From assembly GCA_014377905.1 (NCBI GenBank), contig JACMOQ010000090.1, positions 1-7,370 of the forward strand: 7,370 nt of DNA. Reading direction: 5' to 3'. The notes beneath the pieces were generated by a model, which ran no database searches, was not told where the DNA came from, and saw only the letters and a list, made by a program, of their open reading frames with translations. Source of the DNA: Acetobacteraceae bacterium (GTDB lineage Bacteria > Pseudomonadota > Alphaproteobacteria > Acetobacterales > Acetobacteraceae). The translations under genes were made by a program, and so were the position numbers. Below are positions 1 to 4,454 of the stretch, piece after piece; the first letter of the stretch is position 1; the number at the start of each line of letters is the position of its first letter.

Positions 1-369
1 ATCAATGCCTCAGACGCCCCAGCCCCTGCCGGCCAATACAGCCAGGCTGTCGAAGTGACCGGCGCCACCCGCACACTTTATATCAGCGGCCAGGTTGGCC
101 TGGGGATTGATGGCGCGATCCCGACCGATACCGCCGCCCAGGCCGCGATTGTGTGGGCCAACCTCGCTGCCCAGCTGCGCGCGGCCGGGATGGGGATCGA
201 AAATCTGGTCAAGATCACCACCATCGTGGCGAACCATGCCGATGTCGCGGCGGTGCGCGCGGGCCGTGCCGCGGTGCTGGGCAATCATCGCCCGGCGAGC
301 ACGCTGATCATCGGCGGCCTGGCCGATCTGGCATGGAAGGTCGAAGTCGAGGGCATCGCGGTCGCGTAA
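1..369 (+). CDS. Rid-family (YjgF/YER057c/UK114) protein, 5'-truncated by window edge
   Basis: The frame is open from base 1 to a TAA at 367-369, giving 122 visible residues. The family is usually about 115-130 aa, so only a few N-terminal residues lie outside the window. The fold is recognised by APAPAGQYSQAV near the start, LYISGQVGL (about residues 26-34), the AAGMGIENLVKITTIV segment, and the C-terminal RPAST...WKVEVEGIAVA. Canonical RidA is a cytosolic trimer that deaminates reactive enamines/imines such as 2-aminoacrylate released by PLP enzymes. Gapless alignment from memory of E. coli RidA FPARSCVEV with the RPASTLIIG stretch here puts Ser (codon 298-300) where the catalytic Arg105 lies, while the late Glu of the IEIEAIA motif is kept. 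It therefore resembles the Rid subfamilies lacking that Arg (Rid4-Rid7 type), and 2-aminoacrylate deaminase activity should not be assumed. Family assignment is firm; substrate is unknown. It is co-directional with the next gene, 54 bases downstream. Confidence 0.9.
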   Translation: MNASDAPAPAGQYSQAVEVTGATRTLYISGQVGLGIDGAIPTDTAAQAAIVWANLAAQLRAAGMGIENLVKITTIVANHADVAAVRAGRAAVLGNHRPASTLIIGGLADLAWKVEVEGIAVA

Positions 370-396
370 CCAAAGGTTAAGCTATTCGTGGCATGA

Positions 397-421
397 CTGG
401 CGTTCATCCATCAGGCGCCAG
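397..421 (+). other. Small hairpin just before the DUF1217 start
   Basis: CTGGCG (397-402) and CGCCAG (416-421) form a perfect 6-bp inverted repeat around a 13-base loop, ending two bases before the ATG at 424. No U-tract follows, so it is not an intrinsic terminator for the Rid gene. If it forms in RNA it would cover the ribosome landing zone of the DUF1217 gene, where no Shine-Dalgarno motif is visible. A 6-bp repeat in GC-rich DNA can occur by chance. Confidence 0.3.
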
Positions 422-423
422 CC

Positions 424-1299
424 ATGACCACGACAATCCTGTCCGGCCTGCCGCCGGCGATCATGTATCGGACGATCGCCAAGGACGAAGCGGGCTTCGT
501 TCAAAAATTCGTCGCCGCCGATGGGCAGTCAAAATCCGACATCGCCTATTTCAAAGCCAATGCGGCAAAGTTCACCACCGTGGACAGCCTGATGAAGGAC
601 CAGCGCGCGCTCGGCGTGGTGCTGACCGCGTTTGGCGCTGAGGACCAGCAGAAATATCCCGCGCTGATCAAAAAAGTAATGACGCAAGACCCCAACACAG
701 CAGGTTCGATCGCCTATCGCACCGGAAATGCCGCTTTTGCGCGGTTGGGCAAGGCGCTTGGCCAATTTGCCTCGCCGCCCTTCGCCAACAAGGCCAATGT
801 GGACGCGCTGGTGGCCGCCTATTCCCAAAACCGCTTCGAAGCCTCGGAAGATGCCGTCAGCCCAGGGATCGCGGCGGCGTTGCATTTCAAAAACACCATC
901 ACCCATGTCACCAGCATCACCCAGTTGATGTCGGACCCCAAGCTGGTGAAGGTCGCGGTCGGCGGCGGCAAGTTGCCGTCAAATTTCAGCGCGCTGGACT
1001 ACGACAAGCAACTGCAATTGATGGCCAAAGCGATTGACCTGAAGAAATTCAGCAACGCCGCCTACACGGATCGTTTCGTGTCCACATTCCTTGTCACCAA
1101 CAGCGGTGCCGGGCCGGCAACCAGCGGCACCGCAGCACTCAGCATGTTGGGCGCCGCCGATAGCGGGGTGGCCGCTGATTTTCTCGGTGCCATCTACCCC
1201 AATGCCGGCACCGCGAACGGCGATATCGCGGCTACGTTCTACCGCCGCAACACTGGCGGCGCCACGGGCGCGATGACCACATTGTCGCTGTTTGCCTGA
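424..1299 (+). CDS. DUF1217 domain protein (flagella-associated family)
   Basis: This is a 291-aa protein. Residues about 38-225 match the DUF1217 pattern as I know it: SDIAYFKANAAKFTTVDSLM, then LGVVLTAFGAEDQ, KKVMTQDP, YRTGNAAFARLGKALGQF, VAAYSQNRFEAS and KFSNAAYTDRFVSTFL. The family is mostly alphaproteobacterial and its genes often sit in or near flagellar clusters; its biochemical role is not established. No signal peptide or membrane segment is seen. The protein contains no cysteine, and residues about 226-291 form a Gly/Ala/Ser/Thr/Asn-rich tail ending in a short hydrophobic stretch (LSLFA). Both traits suit an exported, assembled protein such as flagellar axial components, but this is inference. 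The ATG at 424 has no clear Shine-Dalgarno; it is the first start of the frame and gives a plausible N-terminus (MTTTILSGLPP). No flagellar gene is visible nearby. It ends 13 bases from the oppositely oriented gshB. Confidence 0.85.
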   Translation: MTTTILSGLPPAIMYRTIAKDEAGFVQKFVAADGQSKSDIAYFKANAAKFTTVDSLMKDQRALGVVLTAFGAEDQQKYPALIKKVMTQDPNTAGSIAYRTGNAAFARLGKALGQFASPPFANKANVDALVAAYSQNRFEASEDAVSPGIAAALHFKNTITHVTSITQLMSDPKLVKVAVGGGKLPSNFSALDYDKQLQLMAKAIDLKKFSNAAYTDRFVSTFLVTNSGAGPATSGTAALSMLGAADSGVAADFLGAIYPNAGTANGDIAATFYRRNTGGATGAMTTLSLFA

Positions 1300-1312
1300 T
1301 CCTTACGATGCA

Positions 1313-2287
1313 CTACCGCTTCAACTTCCCCTCAATCGTCTCCCAGATCACCGCTGCGAGATCGGTTCCATCAAAGCGTTGAATTTCCTGCAAGCCGGTG
1401 GGGGAGGTGACGTTGATTTCAGTCAGATAGTCACCGATCACGTCAATGCCGACGAAAATCATCCCCTGTGCGCGCAAGGTCGGCCCGATGGCGGCGCAAA
1501 TTTCCTGTTCCCGCGCGGTCAGCACCGATTTTTCCGGGCGGCCGCCGACATGCATGTTGCTGCGGGCCTCGCCATGGGCTGGGACCCGGTTGACCGCACC
1601 CATCGGCACGCCATCGATCAGGATGATGCGCTTGTCGCCGCGGCGGACGGCGGGTTCGTAACGCTGGATCATCAGCGGCTCCCGCGACCGGGCGAAATGC
1701 ATTTCGAGCAGCGACGCCAGATTTTCGTCATCCGGCTTGATGCGGAACACGCCAGCGCCGCCATTGCCGAATAACGGCTTCACAATAATGTCGCCATGGG
1801 TAACGCGGAACGCCTTGATCGCGTCGCTATCCCAGGTCACCAAAGTCGGCGGCATCAGCTGTGGGAAATGCGTCACCAGCAGCTTTTCCGGCGCGTTGCG
1901 TACCGAAACCGGGTTGTTGACCACCAGCGTGCCGCTGCCATCGGCGCGATGAATATGTTCAAGCATGTGGGTGGCGGTGATGTAGGCCATGTCAAACGGC
2001 GGGTCCTGGCGCATCATCACCACGTCCATGGTGGACAGATCGAGCACGGTTTCCGCGCCAAAGGTGAAATGCGCCCCCGCCATGCGCTGGACTGTCACCG
2101 GACGCGCCCGCGCGGTCAGCCGCGCCCCCGCCCGGCCTTCCCCCAGCGACATATGCCGGACTTCGTAATGCCACAGCGCATGCCCGCGCACCTGGGCGGC
2201 GAGCATCAGGGCGAAATCCGAATTGCCATTGATATCGATGGTTTCCATCGGGTCCATCTGGACCGCAACCTTCAACGCGCGTGCCAT
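1313..2287 (-). CDS. gshB: Glutathione synthetase (GshB), ATP-grasp
   Basis: This 324-aa protein (family usually about 315-320) should catalyse ATP-dependent ligation of gamma-glutamylcysteine and glycine to glutathione in the cytosol. The N-terminal substrate domain carries VAVQMDPMETIDINGNSDF (about 8-25) and MRQDPPFDMAYI (92-103). VNNPVSVRNAPEKL (123-136) leads into the ATP-grasp fold with the glycine-rich loop IVKPLFGNGGAGVF (168-181), DKRIILIDG (218-226), RSNMHVGG (242-249) and the metal/ATP-binding end GIDVIGDYLTEINVTSPTG (280-298). All expected motifs are intact. The ATG (2285-2287) is supported by a well-spaced Shine-Dalgarno. The gene is divergent from the GT61 gene across 121 bases and convergent with the DUF1217 gene. 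gshA is not in the window. Confidence 0.97.
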   Translation of the reverse strand: MARALKVAVQMDPMETIDINGNSDFALMLAAQVRGHALWHYEVRHMSLGEGRAGARLTARARPVTVQRMAGAHFTFGAETVLDLSTMDVVMMRQDPPFDMAYITATHMLEHIHRADGSGTLVVNNPVSVRNAPEKLLVTHFPQLMPPTLVTWDSDAIKAFRVTHGDIIVKPLFGNGGAGVFRIKPDDENLASLLEMHFARSREPLMIQRYEPAVRRGDKRIILIDGVPMGAVNRVPAHGEARSNMHVGGRPEKSVLTAREQEICAAIGPTLRAQGMIFVGIDVIGDYLTEINVTSPTGLQEIQRFDGTDLAAVIWETIEGKLKR

Positions 2288-2293
2288 GTCTTG

Positions 2294-2298
2294 TCTCC
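2294..2298 (-). promoter_or_regulatory. Ribosome binding site of gshB
   Basis: On the minus strand GGAGA lies 6 bases ahead of the ATG at 2287. This supports that start over an upstream out-of-frame ATG near 2300, whose reading frame lacks GshB similarity. Confidence 0.75.
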
Positions 2299-2325
2299 AA
2301 AATCCGTTGCCCGTCAGATGGATCA

Positions 2326-2369
2326 GTTCAGGCGGGAGCGCAACTCACCATGGCGAAACTTGCCTGAAC
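2326..2369. repeat. 8-bp dyad in the divergent gshB / GT61 intergenic region
   Basis: GTTCAGGC (2326-2333) is repeated as its exact reverse complement GCCTGAAC (2362-2369), with 28 bases between. Read as + strand RNA, two G-U pairs and one G-C pair extend the stem inward (2334-2336 with 2359-2361). It sits centrally in the only divergent intergenic region of the window, and its right arm overlaps a possible -35 element for the GT61 gene. This could be a looped operator pair or an RNA hairpin; no known regulator is recognised. Confidence 0.4.
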
Positions 2370-2388
2370 GGGTGATGCTTCATATGAC
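2360..2388 (+). promoter_or_regulatory. Possible sigma-70-type promoter for the GT61 gene
   Basis: TTGCCT (2360-2365) and TATGAC (2383-2388) are separated by exactly 17 bases, each matching the consensus at 4 of 6 positions. Transcription would start near 2395, giving a leader of only about 14 bases with no Shine-Dalgarno before the ATG at 2409. This is a pattern guess; chance matches at this level are common. Confidence 0.3.
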
Positions 2389-2408
2389 GTCCACCCCCTG
2401 GATACCCA

Positions 2409-3608
2409 ATGATGATCCCTGCCAACCCCGAGCATTACCGCCCGATCAGGGCGCTGGACCTGCCGGCCATCGATCGCCCCGCGTTGCTGGATGGCAGCGC
2501 AGACGGCGTCTGGATCGCCCCACCTGGCACACCCCGCCATTTCATTCGCGGCGAACCGGCCTTCCGCGATGATCCGGATGGCGCGGGGTTGTTCGCCAAT
2601 GATCTTGGGCCATGCCCGGTGACCTATCCGCCGGCCTTCGCGGTCGGCGCGCGCAACATCCGCGTGGTGGGCTATCGCACCATTCTGACGGCCGATGGTG
2701 CGTTCTTCAACGATGCGCCCGGCGCCGATGCGCGCGGCTTTCCCGCCTATCTCGACCGGCTGGCGCAAACCGGGGACCATTTTGCCAATGAGCAGACCGG
2801 GCTGGCGCGTAGCGGGGATAGGTTCACCTTCGCGCCCGGCGCCCGGCGCACCGAACGGATTGATGGCCCGGTGCTTGTGTTGTGCGCGACCGAGCCGGCG
2901 AATTACGGATCGTTCCTGTTCCGGGTGCTGCCCAAGCTCGCGATGTTCGGCAGTGTGCCGCCGGACTGGCCGGTGCTCGCCCATCTATCCCATGGCCAAT
3001 ACGGCGAATTGCTGGAACTCGCCGGGATCGCGCCGGCGCGCATCGTGCCGCATGATCCTGGGGCGATCTGGGACATCGGGCGCGCGGTGGTCCCTGGGCT
3101 GCGTAATCCGGAAGCCTATCTCGACGATGCCTCCCGCGGGTTTTACGCGGGGTTGAAAGCCCGGCACGGCTTCGGGCGAAGCGGGGAGGGGCGAAGTGGG
3201 GCGGGGCGGCGGATTTATGTTTCGCGTCGTGACCTGGGTGGCCACGGCCGGCGCATGGTTAACGAGGCCGCGTTGGAAGTGGCGCTGGCTGGCAAGGGGT
3301 TTGAGATTATCCGCCCGCATCTGATGTCGGCCCGCGCCCAGATCGCAGCGTTTGCCGATGCGCACATGGTGGTCGGGCCATCCGGTGCGGCGCTGTTCAA
3401 CTGCGTGTTTTGCGCGCCGGGTACTGTGCTGATCGATATCGAATCCGAACCCTATTGGATCCACGCCCATGCCTGCCTGTTCAGCTCGTGCGAGTTGGTC
3501 TGGGGGGTGTTCGAGGGCAAAACGCTCGACCGCGATTTCAACGTCATCCACAAGCCGTTCACGGTGAATATCCCGGCATTGTTGCGGCGCATTGATCGCT
3601 TCCGTTAA
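2409..3608 (+). CDS. GT61-family (DUF563-like) glycosyltransferase
   Basis: This is a 399-aa protein. The region from about residue 154 to 345 follows the GT61 layout: NYGSFLFRVLPKL (165-177), then RIYVSRRD (268-275), RRMVNEAALEVAL (281-293), GFEIIRPHLMSARAQIAAFADAHMVVG split across 297-323, and PSGAALFNCVFCAPGTVLIDIE (324-345). GT61 enzymes transfer sugars in glycoprotein or polysaccharide synthesis, and bacterial members often serve capsule or LPS loci. Three usual positions differ: Ser-Phe where His-Trp is common in the NYYHW-type motif, Arg where Glu is common in the LLEVLPRL part, and PSGAA instead of HGAG. Donor and acceptor are unknown. Residues 1-150 have no recognised domain; there is no signal peptide or membrane segment. 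The ATG at 2409 is the first after in-frame stops at 2373 and 2385; a second ATG follows directly and no Shine-Dalgarno is visible. It ends three bases from the oppositely oriented SirB1 gene. Confidence 0.82.
   Translation: MMIPANPEHYRPIRALDLPAIDRPALLDGSADGVWIAPPGTPRHFIRGEPAFRDDPDGAGLFANDLGPCPVTYPPAFAVGARNIRVVGYRTILTADGAFFNDAPGADARGFPAYLDRLAQTGDHFANEQTGLARSGDRFTFAPGARRTERIDGPVLVLCATEPANYGSFLFRVLPKLAMFGSVPPDWPVLAHLSHGQYGELLELAGIAPARIVPHDPGAIWDIGRAVVPGLRNPEAYLDDASRGFYAGLKARHGFGRSGEGRSGAGRRIYVSRRDLGGHGRRMVNEAALEVALAGKGFEIIRPHLMSARAQIAAFADAHMVVGPSGAALFNCVFCAPGTVLIDIESEPYWIHAHACLFSSCELVWGVFEGKTLDRDFNVIHKPFTVNIPALLRRIDRFR
3169..3209 (+). repeat. GC-rich tandem 15-mer and palindrome inside the GT61 gene
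   Basis: A 6-bp inverted repeat with a 2-base loop (GCTTCG-GG-CGAAGC, 3169-3182) runs into two near-identical 15-base tandem units. Unit 1 is GGGCGAAGCGGGGAG (3174-3188), unit 2 is GGGCGAAGTGGGGCG (3189-3203), and a partial third follows (3204-3209). They differ at three positions. The repeat keeps frame and encodes GRSGE-GRSGA-GRR, a flexible basic linker directly before the conserved RIYVSRRD strand. Confidence 0.7.
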
Positions 3609-3611
3609 CCG

Positions 3612-4454
3612 TCAGTTCAACCGCGCTCGCAAATGCTCCATCAGGCTGCGCGCTTCAACTGCGGTGTCACCATCGGGCACCAGTGCCAGAAAACACGCCA
3701 AGCTGCGCAAGGCGGCGGACACCTGGTCGAGCCCGCGCTGAAGGTCGGCCGCTTCGCGCCACAGCCAGGCTTCATCGGGGGCAAAGCGCAGGATGTTTTC
3801 GGTGGTCGCCAGTGCGCCGGGCAGATTGCCGGCAGCTTTGTGGCGGGTACGGATGTTGTTTTGCAGCCGCAGCAGCACCGCACGATTGCCCATCGGTCGC
3901 AACAGGCCGGGACGCAACTCGGCACGTTCGCCCTCGACCGCCTTAATCATGGTGCGCAACGTCGGCACGCTGAGCGCCTGGCCGCCGCCGAACACGTCGA
4001 GCACCACTTGGCGTGAGCCGCCAGTAATCGTGCCGTCAGCGACCGCGACCAGGAAATGGCCAGGGAAGTTCACCCCATGGCCGCGCCAGCCAGTGGCGGC
4101 GATGGTGTGCAGCCAGATCACCCCGAGTGCCACTGGCAGGCCGCGCCGTCTTTCGATCACCCGGATCAGATTGGCGTTGTCGGCTTCCTCGTATTGGTTG
4201 GCGGCGCCGCGATAAAAGTGATGGCCCGCCAGCAGGGTTGCCAGCAAATCGGTCTGGGCGACGATATCGTCTTCGGCAATATCGCGGGAACCCAACACCG
4301 CCTCCTGCGCCAGCACGGTCAAATGGGCGCGGGCGGCATGCCAGTCGGCGTCCGGGGCATCGATGCGGGCAAGCTGCAAGGCGGCTTCGGCAATGTCGAT
4401 TTCGGCATCGGGCAACTTGCCGATCGCCTCCAGTGCCGCGATGGGGTCGGTCAT
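3612..4454 (-). CDS. SirB1-family transglutaminase-like / TPR protein
   Basis: This is a 280-aa protein. Residues about 45-170 carry the SirB1 (transglutaminase-like superfamily) signature: FYRGAANQYEEADNANLIRV, ERRRGLPVALGVIWL (101-115), GVNFPGHFLV (127-136) and VVLDVFGGG (150-158). A helical tail follows (about 185-278), with LLRLQNNIRTRH, NLPGALATTENILRFAPDEA and a further TPR-like pair. This is the usual SirB1 plan; E. coli homologues lie beside prfA/prmC and the molecular role is unresolved. His133 and Asp153 fit two of the three transglutaminase-type catalytic positions, but the only cysteine is Cys254 in the TPR part, so a Cys-His-Asp enzyme is unlikely. There is no signal peptide. The ATG overlaps the stop of the upstream double-GT gene (ATGA, 4451-4454) and is backed by a Shine-Dalgarno, implying co-translation. 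It is convergent with the GT61 gene. Confidence 0.9.
   Translation of the reverse strand: MTDPIAALEAIGKLPDAEIDIAEAALQLARIDAPDADWHAARAHLTVLAQEAVLGSRDIAEDDIVAQTDLLATLLAGHHFYRGAANQYEEADNANLIRVIERRRGLPVALGVIWLHTIAATGWRGHGVNFPGHFLVAVADGTITGGSRQVVLDVFGGGQALSVPTLRTMIKAVEGERAELRPGLLRPMGNRAVLLRLQNNIRTRHKAAGNLPGALATTENILRFAPDEAWLWREAADLQRGLDQVSAALRSLACFLALVPDGDTAVEARSLMEHLRARLN

Noticed and set aside
389..405. A sigma-54-like TGGCA...GC element before the DUF1217 gene, attractive because flagellar genes often use sigma-54.
   Set aside because: The GG and GC pairs are 10 bases apart, whereas the consensus needs 12, and the TTGC part is missing.
2315..2343. A TTGCGC / CATCTG pair on - as a gshB promoter.
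   Set aside because: The -10 candidate matches at only two positions, too weak to call.
1796..2572. A 258-codon open frame on + opposite gshB and running into the GT61 gene.
   Set aside because: It is antisense to a fully recognisable gshB, crosses the divergent intergenic region, and its translation is rich in His, Arg and Pro with no known domain, as expected from the complement of GC-rich coding DNA.
2328..2984. A 218-codon open frame on - opposite the start of the GT61 gene.
   Set aside because: It is antisense to GT61 coding sequence, with biased composition and no domain; the conserved GT61 motifs show which strand codes.
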